This document shows positions 7,757-17,882 of a DNA stretch of 22,705 nt, piece after piece. A program made the position numbers and the translations under genes. Each line of letters starts with the position of its first letter. Positions within the stretch are counted from its first letter, which is position 1. A model generated the notes under the pieces. The model was not told where the DNA came from, did no database searches, and saw only the letters and a list, made by a program, of their open reading frames with translations. Source of the DNA: DAOTEJ01 sp035454085 (lineage in GTDB: Bacteria > Pseudomonadota > Gammaproteobacteria > Burkholderiales > Burkholderiaceae_F). Location of the stretch: NCBI GenBank assembly GCA_035454085.1, contig DAOTEJ010000038.1:1-22705 (forward strand), given 5' to 3'.

Positions 7757-8491
7757 CTACTTCGCGGTGCCCTTGACCTCGACCACCGTGCGACGGTTCG
7801 GGGCCAGGCACTCGATCAGTTGGGCGCGGGTCTTGATCTCGCCCTGGGCACTGGGATCGGGGCAAGCCTTGGCCGGCACGGTCTTGCCCATGCCCATGGC
7901 ATCGAACTCGGCCTTCACGCCTCTGGACTTCAGGTAGGCGACCACGGCTTCGGCGCGCCGCTCCGAGAGCTTCTGGTTGTAGGACTGGCTGCCCAGCCGG
8001 TCGGTGTGCCCCTGCACGAGGATGATCGACACGGTCGCGCACTTGGCCAGGCCGGGCAGGACCTTCTCGTCGATCATCGCCTTCTCGCTGGCGGTCAGAT
8101 CGGCCGAGCCGAAGGGGTAGGGGGCGATCACCGCGGTGAAGTTGCAGGTCTTGGGCGCGGCTGGCGCAGCTGGGGCAACCGGGGGCGGAGGCGGGGGAGC
8201 GGCGGCGGCCACCGGCTTGGGCGGCTCGCAGGCCTCCTTGGGCAGCAGGATCCGGTCGCACTGGCAGCCGGCACCGTTCGGGCCGCCCGCGGCGGCGAGC
8301 GCCGGCGTCCAGTTGGGCGTGCGCCAGCACAGGCCGAAGGGATCGACCACCACCATCTGGCGTGCGTCGAGCACGTAAGGCACGGTGGGCGACTCGGCCT
8401 TGATCTCACGGGTCTGTGCGCCCGCAGCGGTGGCGGCAAGCAGCGTCACGAAAGCGGCGAACAGCCGCACGGGGCGGGAAGCGAAGCTCAC
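7757..8491 (-). CDS. Second OmpA-family protein with short Cys-rich head
   Basis: Paralogue of the OmpA-family protein at 5489-6241; 244 residues. GTG at 8491 is chosen as start because AAGGAGG lies six bases before it and a clean signal peptide follows (residues 1-25, cleavage after AGA); upstream ATGs in frame have neither. The head repeats that of the paralogue: DPFGLCWRT (50-58), GCQCD (75-79), ILLPKEACEPP. The linker is shorter and Ala/Pro mixed. The OmpA C-domain has Asp164 and Arg179 for peptidoglycan binding and the paired Cys of QGEIK-flanking CPDPS and ECLAPNRR. The usual FDxDK start of the domain is replaced by YPFGSADLT. Two extra Cys (116 and 151) are absent in the paralogue. It is divergent from gyrA across a 221-base gap and ends in its own hairpin. 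Confidence 0.9.
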   Translation of the reverse strand: MSFASRPVRLFAAFVTLLAATAAGAQTREIKAESPTVPYVLDARQMVVVDPFGLCWRTPNWTPALAAAGGPNGAGCQCDRILLPKEACEPPKPVAAAAPPPPPPVAPAAPAAPKTCNFTAVIAPYPFGSADLTASEKAMIDEKVLPGLAKCATVSIILVQGHTDRLGSQSYNQKLSERRAEAVVAYLKSRGVKAEFDAMGMGKTVPAKACPDPSAQGEIKTRAQLIECLAPNRRTVVEVKGTAK

Positions 8492-8712
8492 GGGCGTCCT
8501 CCTTGGGGTGATGGTGCGCGCCTTCGTCGGGGCGGCGCGTCTGAAGGGCATTACAGCACAACCGCGCGGCTCCCGATGTCGCGCGGGCGACACTGGGCGG
8601 GCACGCCCGCGCGCGCTGATAAACTCGCTGCCCTACTGCCTCTCCAGACGGGAGCGCGCGCCCTTGCGCTCCCGGGGCGCGGCCCGCAGGCCCGCCCAGC
8701 ACCGGAATTCCC
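8492..8712. promoter_or_regulatory. Divergent intergenic region between the second OmpA gene and gyrA
   Basis: The longest geneless stretch in the window. Toward OmpA, TGTAAT (8555-8550, minus) is five of six to the -10 consensus but has no good -35. Toward gyrA, TAAACT (8620-8625) within TGATAAACT is a possible -10, also without a clear -35. An eight-base-pair stem GGGAGCGC/GCGCTCCC (8650-8657 with 8666-8673) would lie in the gyrA leader if that -10 is used. No operator repeat was recognised. Promoter positions are tentative. Confidence 0.45.
8498..8504 (-). promoter_or_regulatory. Shine-Dalgarno site that fixes the GTG start of the second OmpA gene
   Basis: AAGGAGG on the minus strand, six bases before GTG at 8491. 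It is the strongest ribosome-binding site in the window and decides for the GTG over the ATGs further upstream. Confidence 0.85.
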
Positions 8713-11310
<2,598 letters not shown>

Positions 11311-11312
11311 GC

Positions 11313-12386
11313 ATGGCGCGGGTCTGGAACTTCTCGTCCGGGCCGGCGATCCTGCCGGAGCCGGTCCTGCGCACCGCGCAGGCCGAGATGCTCGACTGGC
11401 ACGGCCGGGGCTGGTCGATCATGGAGGTGAGCCACCGCAGCCCCGAGTTCGTCGAGGTGCAGTCGGCCACCGAGGCACTGCTGCGCGAACTGCTGGGCAT
11501 CGGGCCGGACTACGAAGTGCTGTTCCTGCAAGGCGGTGCGCACCTGCAGTTCGCCATGGTGCCGCTCAACCTGCTGGGCGCGCGCACCAGCGCCGACTAC
11601 CTGGTCAACGGCATCTGGTCCGAGAAGGCGGCCGCCGAGGCCGGACGTTTCTGCCGCGCCCGGGTAGCGGGCCGCGCCGAGGGCGCGGTGCCACGGCCAG
11701 GCGAGCTCGAGCTCGACCCCGATGCCGCCTACGTGCACTACTGCTCGAACGAGACCATCAACGGGCTGGAGTTCGACTACGTGCCCGACACCGGCGCGGT
11801 GCCGCTGGTGGCGGACATGTCGTCGCACTTCCTGTCGCGCCCGGTGGACGTCAACCGCTTCGGCCTGATCTACGCCGGGGCGCAGAAGAACTTCGGCCCG
11901 GCGGGGCTCACGGTGGTGATCGTGCGCAAGGACCTGGTGGGCCACTGCTCGCCGCGCTGGCCCACGCTGCTCGACTACCAGACGCACGCTGCGGCGCATT
12001 CGAGCTACAACACGCCGCCCACCTACTCGATCTACATCGCCCACCTGGTGCTCGAATGGCTCAGGGACCAGGGCGGGCTCGCCGGCATCGAGGCGCGCAA
12101 CCGCGAGAAGGCCGCGCTGCTGTACGGCGCCATCGACGGCTCGGGCGGCTTCTACTCCAATCAGGTCGCGGTGCGCGACCGCTCGCGCATGAACGTGCCC
12201 TTTTCGATCGCCGACGCCAAGCTCGACGCGGCCTTCCTGGCGGGTGCCGAAGCAAGGGGCCTCACCCAGCTCAAGGGCCATCGTCTGGTGGGCGGGATGC
12301 GGGCCTCGATCTACAACGCCATGCCGCTGGCCGGCGTGCGCGCCCTCGTGGACTACATGCAGGAATTCGCCCGCACGCATGGATGA
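11313..12386 (+). CDS. serC: Phosphoserine aminotransferase
   Basis: PLP enzyme converting 3-phosphohydroxypyruvate and glutamate to phosphoserine, and serving a parallel step in pyridoxal phosphate synthesis. It has 357 residues, usual length. The N-terminal WNFSSGPAILP is the family signature, HRSPEF binds the phosphate of the substrate, and the Schiff-base lysine is Lys192 in GAQKNFGPAG. The start lies two bases after the gyrA stop, with SD-like GGCGGC only, so coupled translation from gyrA is likely. It overlaps pheA by eight bases. The placement serC-pheA-hisC-tyrA-aroA is standard in Burkholderiales. Confidence 0.97.
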   Translation: MARVWNFSSGPAILPEPVLRTAQAEMLDWHGRGWSIMEVSHRSPEFVEVQSATEALLRELLGIGPDYEVLFLQGGAHLQFAMVPLNLLGARTSADYLVNGIWSEKAAAEAGRFCRARVAGRAEGAVPRPGELELDPDAAYVHYCSNETINGLEFDYVPDTGAVPLVADMSSHFLSRPVDVNRFGLIYAGAQKNFGPAGLTVVIVRKDLVGHCSPRWPTLLDYQTHAAAHSSYNTPPTYSIYIAHLVLEWLRDQGGLAGIEARNREKAALLYGAIDGSGGFYSNQVAVRDRSRMNVPFSIADAKLDAAFLAGAEARGLTQLKGHRLVGGMRASIYNAMPLAGVRALVDYMQEFARTHG

Positions 12387-13473
12387 GACCTCGCCCGACG
12401 CACGCCTGGCGCCGCTGCGCACCGCCATCGACGGCATCGACACGCAGCTTGTCGAACTGCTGAACCAGCGCGCCGACCTTGCCCGGCAGGTGGGCGAGAT
12501 CAAGCAGGCCACGGGGGCTCCCGTGTTCCGGCCCGAGCGCGAGGCGGAAGTGCTGCGCAAGGTCGTGGCCCGCAGCCACGGCCCCTTGCCCGACGCCGGC
12601 ATGACCGCGGTGTTCCGCGAGATCATGAGCGCCTGCCGCGCGCTCGAACGTCCGGTGGCGATCGCCTACCTGGGACCGGCCGGCACTTTCTCCGAGGCGG
12701 CCATGCACCGCCAGTTCGGCACCAGCGTCAACGGCGTGCCCTGCGCCACGCTCGACGAGGTGTTCCGTGCCGCCGAGGCGGGCAGCGTGGAGTTCGCCAT
12801 CGTGCCGATGGAGAACAGCACCGAGGGCGCGGTGAGCCGCACCCTGGACCTGCTGCTGGCCACGCCGCTGAAGATCATCGGCGAGGTCTCGATCCCCGTT
12901 CACCACAACCTGCTCACCGCCAGTGGCACGCTCGCTGGCGTGACGCGCGTGGCCGCGCACTCGCAGGCGCTGGCGCAGTGCGCCGGCTGGCTCAACGAGA
13001 ACCTGCCCCAGCTCGAGCGCCAGGGCGTGGCGAGCAACGCCGAGGCCGCGCGCCTGGCGGCCACCGATCGCAGCTTGGCGGCGATCGCCGGCGAGGCCGC
13101 GGCCAGCCGCTATGGTCTGCAGATCGTCGCCGCGCACATCCAGGACGATCCCTCGAACCGCACGCGCTTCGTGGTCCTGGGCTTCCAGGACACGGCCCCT
13201 TCCAAGCCACCGGGGCGCGACAAGACCTCGCTGATCCTGTCGGTGGCCAACCGGCCGGGTGCCGTCTACCACATGCTCACGCCGCTCGCGCAGCACGGCG
13301 TGTCGATGACCCGGCTCGAGTCGCGTCCGGCGCGCATGGGCACCTGGGAGTACTACTTCTACGTGGACGTCGAGGGCCACGGCGCCGACCCGAAGGTGGC
13401 GCGCGCGCTCGACGAGCTCAAGGCCGCCTGCGCGTTCTACAAGTTCCTGGGGTCCTACCCCGCCGAAGGCTGA
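12379..13473 (+). CDS. pheA: Bifunctional chorismate mutase / prephenate dehydratase (P-protein)
   Basis: Converts chorismate to prephenate and then to phenylpyruvate, the committed steps to phenylalanine. It has 364 residues. Chorismate mutase domain at about 8-90, AroQ type (LRTAIDGIDTQLVELLNQRADLA). Dehydratase domain at about 93-272 with GPAGTFSE at 99-106 and the catalytic TRFVVLG at 262-268. The C-terminal ACT domain at about 283-360 holds ESRP at 314-317, the phenylalanine-binding motif, so feedback inhibition by phenylalanine is expected. The ATG at 12379 is inside serC, giving an eight-base overlap. hisC begins 11 bases after its stop. Confidence 0.97.
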   Translation: MDETSPDARLAPLRTAIDGIDTQLVELLNQRADLARQVGEIKQATGAPVFRPEREAEVLRKVVARSHGPLPDAGMTAVFREIMSACRALERPVAIAYLGPAGTFSEAAMHRQFGTSVNGVPCATLDEVFRAAEAGSVEFAIVPMENSTEGAVSRTLDLLLATPLKIIGEVSIPVHHNLLTASGTLAGVTRVAAHSQALAQCAGWLNENLPQLERQGVASNAEAARLAATDRSLAAIAGEAAASRYGLQIVAAHIQDDPSNRTRFVVLGFQDTAPSKPPGRDKTSLILSVANRPGAVYHMLTPLAQHGVSMTRLESRPARMGTWEYYFYVDVEGHGADPKVARALDELKAACAFYKFLGSYPAEG

Positions 13474-13484
13474 GGAGTGCGCGC

Positions 13485-14609
13485 ATGGCTGCCGTGATCA
13501 ACACCATCGGGTACCAGGCGCCCGAGCACGTGCGTGCGATCGCCCCGTACCAGGCGGGCAAGCCGATCGAGGAGCTCGCCCGCGAGTTCGGGCTCGACCC
13601 CGCGCGCATCGTCAAGCTCGCCTCCAACGAGAACCCGCTGGGCATGCCGGCCTCGGCGCGCGCCGCCATCGAGCGCGCCGCCGCCGACCTCGCGCGCTAC
13701 CCCGACGCCAACGGCTTCGCGCTCAAGCAGGCGCTCGCCGCGCGCTTTGGCGTGCCGCTGGCCTGGATCACGCTGGGCAACGGCAGCAACGACATCCTCG
13801 AGCTGGCGGCCTCCGCCCTGCTGCAGCCGGGGCGCAGCTGCGTGTACTCGCAGTATTCCTTCGCGGTCTACGCGCTCGCCACCCAGGCGCGCGGCGCGCG
13901 GGCCATCGTGGTGCCGGCACGCGACCATGGCCACGACCTCGACGCGATGGTGGCGGCGATACAGCCCGACACGACGCTGATGTACGTGGCCAATCCCAAC
14001 AACCCCACCGGCACGTACCTGGGCGCAGCGGCGCTCGAGCGCTTTCTCGAGCGCGTGCCCGGCCACGTGGTGGTGGTGCTGGACGAGGCCTACAACGAGT
14101 ACCTGCCCCCCGAGCTGCGCATCGACACCGTGGCCTGGGTGCGGCGCTTTCCCAACCTGCTGGTGTCGCGCACTTTCTCCAAGGCCTATGGGCTGGCGGG
14201 CCTGCGCGTGGGCTACGGCCTGGCGCAGGCGGAACTCACCGACCTGCTCAACCGCGTGCGCCAGCCGTTCAACGTCAACAGTCTGGCGCAGGCGGCTGCC
14301 GTGGCGGCGCTGGCCGACGCCGACTACCTCGCACGCAGCTACGAGCTCAACCGCGCCGGCATGCAAGCACTCACCGAGGCCTTCGCAGCGCTCGGCCTGC
14401 CCTACGTCGAGAGCCACGGCAACTTCGTGCTCGTGGAGGTGGGCGCGGCGGCCCGGGTCTACCAGGCCCTGCTCGAGCGCGGCGTGATCGTGCGCGCGGT
14501 GGCCAACTACGGCCTGCCGGAATGGCTGCGCGTGTCGATCGGCCTGCCCGAAGAGAACGCCGCCTTCCTCGCGGCCCTGCCCGCCGCACTCGCGGCCGCG
14601 CGCGCCTGA
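13485..14609 (+). CDS. hisC: Histidinol-phosphate / aromatic aminotransferase
   Basis: Class II PLP aminotransferase of the HisC family, 374 residues. KLASNENPLG (44-53), NPNNPTGT (170-177) and the Schiff-base Lys233 in RTFSKAYGLAGLRVGY are all present. The RBS GAGGAG overlaps the pheA stop. HisC enzymes accept histidinol phosphate and often also phenylpyruvate and hydroxyphenylpyruvate. Because it sits between pheA and tyrA rather than in a his operon, its main job here is probably the last transamination to phenylalanine and tyrosine. A separate hisC in the his operon would be expected elsewhere in the genome but cannot be seen. The symbol refers to the family; hisC2 would also be apt. tyrA overlaps its stop by one base. 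Confidence 0.92.
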   Translation: MAAVINTIGYQAPEHVRAIAPYQAGKPIEELAREFGLDPARIVKLASNENPLGMPASARAAIERAAADLARYPDANGFALKQALAARFGVPLAWITLGNGSNDILELAASALLQPGRSCVYSQYSFAVYALATQARGARAIVVPARDHGHDLDAMVAAIQPDTTLMYVANPNNPTGTYLGAAALERFLERVPGHVVVVLDEAYNEYLPPELRIDTVAWVRRFPNLLVSRTFSKAYGLAGLRVGYGLAQAELTDLLNRVRQPFNVNSLAQAAAVAALADADYLARSYELNRAGMQALTEAFAALGLPYVESHGNFVLVEVGAAARVYQALLERGVIVRAVANYGLPEWLRVSIGLPEENAAFLAALPAALAAARA

Positions 14610-15475
14610 TGCGGCTCGCGCTGCTGGGCTGCGGGTTGATCGGCGGCTCGGCCGCGGCAGCCTGGCGCGCCAGCGGCTCGGTCTCCGAGGTCCTTGCCTT
14701 CGATCGCGACCCGGCCGCGGCGGCTGACACCGTTCGACTGGGCATCGCCGATCGCGTCGCCGACACGCCGGCGCAGGCCGTGCGCGACGCCGACCTCGTG
14801 CTGCTTGCCGTGCCGGTGGGCGCGATGGGCGCGGTGATGGCCTCGTGCGCCCACGCGCTGCCGGAGCATGCGTGGATCACCGACGTGGGTTCCACCAAGG
14901 GCAGCGTGATCGCCGCGGCGCGCAGCGCGCTGGGGGCGGCCCTGCCGCGCTTCGTGCCGGGGCATCCGATCGCGGGGGGCGAGCTGCCCGGCGTGGCTCA
15001 CGCTCGCGCCGGGCTCTTCGAGCGCAAGCTCTTCATCGCCACGCCCCTCGAGGCCACGGCGCCCGCCGCGCTCGAGGCCGTCGAGGCGCTGTGGCGCGCG
15101 GCCGGTGCGCGCGTGCTGCGCATGAACTGCGCAGAGCACGACGCGATCTTCGCGGCGGTCAGCCACTTGCCGCATCTGCTGGCCTTCGCGCTGGTGGCGC
15201 GCATCGCGTCCGAGCCCGACGGCGAGCACAAGCTGGAGTTCGCGGGTGCCGGGTTCCGCGACTTCACGCGCATCGCCGCCTCCAGCCCCGAGATGTGGCG
15301 CGACGTGTGCCTGGCCAACCGCGAGGCGATCGCCGCGGAGCTCGCCGGCTACCGCGCCCTGCTCGATGAACTGCAAGGCGCGCTCGACCAGGGCGATGCC
15401 GCCCGCCTCGAGGCCGTGTTCGAGCTCGCCAGCCGCACCCGCCGCCGCTTCGGCGCGGCCTTCGACGCCGAGTGA
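14609..15475 (+). CDS. tyrA: Prephenate dehydrogenase
   Basis: Oxidative decarboxylation of prephenate (or arogenate) to the tyrosine precursor, using NAD(P). It has 288 residues, the single-domain form without a fused chorismate mutase and without a clear ACT domain. The Rossmann motif GCGLIGGS is at residues 7-14, directly after the start. ITDVGSTKGSV and GHPIAGGELPGV are family motifs, the latter containing the catalytic-region histidine. The ATG overlaps the hisC TGA (TGATG), which fixes the start; upstream frame would read through hisC. The next gene, aroA, starts at or just after its stop. Confidence 0.94.
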   Translation: MRLALLGCGLIGGSAAAAWRASGSVSEVLAFDRDPAAAADTVRLGIADRVADTPAQAVRDADLVLLAVPVGAMGAVMASCAHALPEHAWITDVGSTKGSVIAAARSALGAALPRFVPGHPIAGGELPGVAHARAGLFERKLFIATPLEATAPAALEAVEALWRAAGARVLRMNCAEHDAIFAAVSHLPHLLAFALVARIASEPDGEHKLEFAGAGFRDFTRIAASSPEMWRDVCLANREAIAAELAGYRALLDELQGALDQGDAARLEAVFELASRTRRRFGAAFDAE

Positions 15476-15477
15476 CG

Positions 15478-16773
15478 ATGGACGTGCTCACCCTCGCCCC
15501 GATTGCGCACGCCATGGGCCGCGTGCGCCTGCCAGGCTCGAAGAGCATCTCCAACCGCGTGCTGCTGCTCGCCGCGCTGGCCCAGGGCGAGACCACGCTC
15601 AGCGGCCTGCTCGACGCCGAGGACACCACGGTGATGATCGCAGCCCTGCGCGCCCTGGGCGTGGAGGTGAGGCTCGATGCCGACCGCGCCACCGTGCGCG
15701 GTGGCGGCGGGCGCTTCCCGGTGCGCGCGGCGGATCTGTTCCTCGGCAACGCGGGCACGGCCTTCCGGCCGCTGACCGCGGCGCTGGCCTTCGCCGGCGG
15801 GCGCTACCGGCTCGACGGCGTGGCCCGCATGCGCGAGCGGCCGATCGGCGACCTGGTGGATGCGCTCAACGCGCTGGGGGCGCGCATCGTCTACGAGGGG
15901 GAGGTCGGCTTTCCTCCGCTGCGCATCGAGCCGGCAGACAGCCTGGCGAGCGACGAGGTGGCGATCCGCGGCGGCGTGTCGAGCCAGTTCCTGTCGGGCC
16001 TGCTGATGGCCTCGCCGCTGATCGCCCCCGCGGGCGGCTTGCGCATCCGGGTGGAGGGCGCGTTGATCTCGCAGCCCTACGTGCGCATGACGGTGGCGCT
16101 GATGGCGCGCTTCGGCGTGCGCGTGACCGAGCAAGGCGGGCAGTTCCTGGTGCCGCGCGCCCGGTACGTGGCGCCGGGTGAACTCGCCGTCGAGGGCGAT
16201 GCCTCGGGGGCTTCCTACTTTCTGGCGCTGGGCGCCATTGCCGGCGGCCCGGTGGTGGTCGAGGGCGTGGGCCGCGACAGCGTGCAGGGTGACGTGCGCT
16301 TCGCCGACTTCCTGGAGCGCATGGGCGCGCGCATCGTCTGGGGGCCGGACTGGATCTCGGCCGCCGCCCCCGCCACTGGCCGCCTGCGCGCGATCGAGGC
16401 CGACTACACCGAGATTCCCGACGCGGCCATGACCATCGCCGCCGCCGCGCTCTTCGCCGAGGGCCGCAGCGTGCTGCGCGGCATCGGCTCGTGGCGCGTC
16501 AAGGAGACCGACCGCATCGCCGCCATGGCCACGGAACTGCGCAAGCTAGGCGCGACGGTGGAGGAGGGGGCCGACTGGCTCGCCGTTGCGCCGCCCGCGC
16601 GGGTGCTCGAGGCGGCGATCGACACCTACGATGATCACCGCATCGCGATGTGCTTTTCGCTTGCGGCCGCCGGCGGGGTTCCGGTGCACATCCGCGACCC
16701 GCGCTGCGTGGCCAAGACCTTCCCCGACTACTTCGAGCGGATGGCCACGCTGCTCACGCCGCAGCCTCGCTGA
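15478..16773 (+). CDS. aroA: 3-phosphoshikimate 1-carboxyvinyltransferase (EPSP synthase)
   Basis: Joins shikimate-3-phosphate and phosphoenolpyruvate to EPSP, the sixth step of the shikimate pathway. It has 431 residues from ATG at 15478. A GTG at 15472 overlapping the tyrA stop is an alternative start adding two residues. Motifs: LPGSKSISNR (18-27) with Lys22, GNAGTAFRPL (90-99), the catalytic Asp315 in EIPDAAM, VKETDR (341-346), DDHRIAM (385-391) and CVAKTFPDYF. Gly93 and Pro98 match E. coli Gly96 and Pro101, so this is a class I, glyphosate-sensitive-type enzyme by sequence; the residue at E. coli Met99 is Phe. Its last 20 bases overlap the end of the antisense DUF2061 gene. Confidence 0.97.
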   Translation: MDVLTLAPIAHAMGRVRLPGSKSISNRVLLLAALAQGETTLSGLLDAEDTTVMIAALRALGVEVRLDADRATVRGGGGRFPVRAADLFLGNAGTAFRPLTAALAFAGGRYRLDGVARMRERPIGDLVDALNALGARIVYEGEVGFPPLRIEPADSLASDEVAIRGGVSSQFLSGLLMASPLIAPAGGLRIRVEGALISQPYVRMTVALMARFGVRVTEQGGQFLVPRARYVAPGELAVEGDASGASYFLALGAIAGGPVVVEGVGRDSVQGDVRFADFLERMGARIVWGPDWISAAAPATGRLRAIEADYTEIPDAAMTIAAAALFAEGRSVLRGIGSWRVKETDRIAAMATELRKLGATVEEGADWLAVAPPARVLEAAIDTYDDHRIAMCFSLAAAGGVPVHIRDPRCVAKTFPDYFERMATLLTPQPR

Positions 16774-16978
16774 GCGGCACGCGCCGCGAGCCCCAACGCG
16801 CCCAGGCGCGCTCGTGGAAGAAGTAGGCAACGGTGTTGGCCAGGGGCTCGATCAGGGCGAGCGCCGAGGCGATGGCCACGCTGCCGGTGAGCCAGTAGGC
16901 GAGGCTGAAGGCAATCGCGAAGTGCAGGCAGGCAAAGGTGAGCGTCTTGGCGAGGCTGAGGCCGAGGGGTATGCGCAT
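16754..16978 (-). CDS. Small DUF2061 membrane protein, antisense between aroA and cmk
   Basis: A 74-residue protein with two hydrophobic segments (about 13-30 and 34-52), a conserved-looking helix start SLAKTLTF and the HERAW motif near the second segment, as in DUF2061 proteins. Function unknown; the family is of small inner-membrane proteins. ATG at 16978 has AAGGAA seven bases upstream on the minus strand, better than most genes here. The stop lies inside aroA, giving a 20-base tail-to-tail overlap. It is divergent from cmk with 66 bases between starts. It splits the aroA-cmk pair, which are usually adjacent. Its transcript would be antisense to any aroA-cmk read-through message. Confidence 0.8.
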   Translation of the reverse strand: MRIPLGLSLAKTLTFACLHFAIAFSLAYWLTGSVAIASALALIEPLANTVAYFFHERAWARWGSRRVPLSEAAA

Positions 16979-17044
16979 GGCGGTTCCTTATGCAGTTGAG
17001 GCATGCTCGCGTCTGGGCCTTGTGCCGTCCATTCGATTCTTCCG

Positions 17045-17719
17045 ATGCCTCCGATAGTCCCTTCCGCGCCCGTGCCGGTGATTGCCATCGACGGGCCCAC
17101 CGCTTCGGGCAAGGGCACCATCGCCCAGCGCGTGGCGGCGGCCCTGGGTTTCCACTACCTCGATTCAGGCGCGATCTACCGGGTGGCGGCGCTTGCCGCA
17201 CTCGAGGCCGGCATCGATCCCGACCAGGCAGGGGCTGTTGCCGCGCTCGCCCGCGGCCTGCGGCCCGAGTTCGCGGCGGGCAGCATCCGGCTTGCCGGAC
17301 GCGACATCACCGAGGCGATCCGCGCCGAGCCGGTGGGCAACGCCGCGAGCCGCATTGCCGTGCATCCCGAGGTGCGGCAGGCGTTGTTCGACCTGCAGCG
17401 CGGCTTCCGGCAGGCCCCCGGCCTGGTGGCCGACGGGCGCGACATGGGCAGCGTCGTGTTCCCCGACGCGCAGCTCAAGGTTTTCCTCACTGCGAGTCCC
17501 GAAGCGCGCGCGGCGCGGCGCCATAAGCAGTTGATCGAAAAGGGGATTCCGGCTAACATCTCGACCCTTGCCCGCGACCTGCGCGAGCGCGACGCCCGCG
17601 ACATGCAGCGGGCGGCGGCGCCGCTGGTGGCGGTGCAGGGCGCGAGGCAGCTCGACTCATCTTCACTCGGCATCGATCAGGTGGTGGAGCGGGTGCTGGG
17701 CTGGTATCGCGCAGGCTGA
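17045..17719 (+). CDS. cmk: Cytidylate kinase
   Basis: Phosphorylates CMP and dCMP with ATP for nucleotide supply. It has 224 residues from ATG at 17045; E. coli Cmk is 227. The P-loop is GPTASGKGT at 17-25, followed by YLDSGAIYR, the CMP-binding DGRDMGSVVFPDA, and the LID segment near ARRHKQL. An in-frame ATG at 17003 would add 14 residues of unlikely sequence (SGPCAVHSIL) and has no better RBS, so the shorter form is preferred. Neither start has a good Shine-Dalgarno site. It precedes rpsA, as in most proteobacteria, with 163 bases between. Confidence 0.95.
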   Translation: MPPIVPSAPVPVIAIDGPTASGKGTIAQRVAAALGFHYLDSGAIYRVAALAALEAGIDPDQAGAVAALARGLRPEFAAGSIRLAGRDITEAIRAEPVGNAASRIAVHPEVRQALFDLQRGFRQAPGLVADGRDMGSVVFPDAQLKVFLTASPEARAARRHKQLIEKGIPANISTLARDLRERDARDMQRAAAPLVAVQGARQLDSSSLGIDQVVERVLGWYRAG

Positions 17720-17744
17720 AGCCCGCAAGGGCCAGGCCAAGGGT

Positions 17745-17801
17745 GCGGCCGGAACGCCCGGCCGCGAAGCGTCGCGCAGCGCACCCCGCTGCGCCCTTCG
17801 C
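17745..17801 (+). promoter_or_regulatory. Structured rpsA leader: two adjacent hairpins
   Basis: In the cmk-rpsA gap, GCGGCCGG/CCGGCCGC (17745-17752 with 17758-17765) forms an eight-base-pair stem with a five-base loop. Next, GCGCAGCG/CGCTGCGC (17774-17781 with 17787-17794) forms a second eight-base-pair stem with a five-base loop. GCGAAG (17764-17769) can also pair with CTTCGC (17796-17801), extending the second stem and competing with the end of the first. There is no T-run, so these are not terminators. rpsA is autoregulated through its leader in E. coli; a similar role here is inference. Confidence 0.5.
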
Positions 17802-17882
17802 GGTGACGAGGTGCCCGGTCGCTTTGACCAACTCCGCTGCGGACGCAAGTTCCGTGGCGTGAACTGCAGAGAACCTCAACCC

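Noticed and set aside
7698..8330. N-terminal extension of the deaminase into the second OmpA gene
   Set aside because: The added part translates in the wrong frame of OmpA, and the metal-binding domain starts normally at the ATG at 7697 with an RBS.
17774..17801. Terminator between cmk and rpsA
   Set aside because: The stems have no following T-run, so intrinsic termination is not supported.
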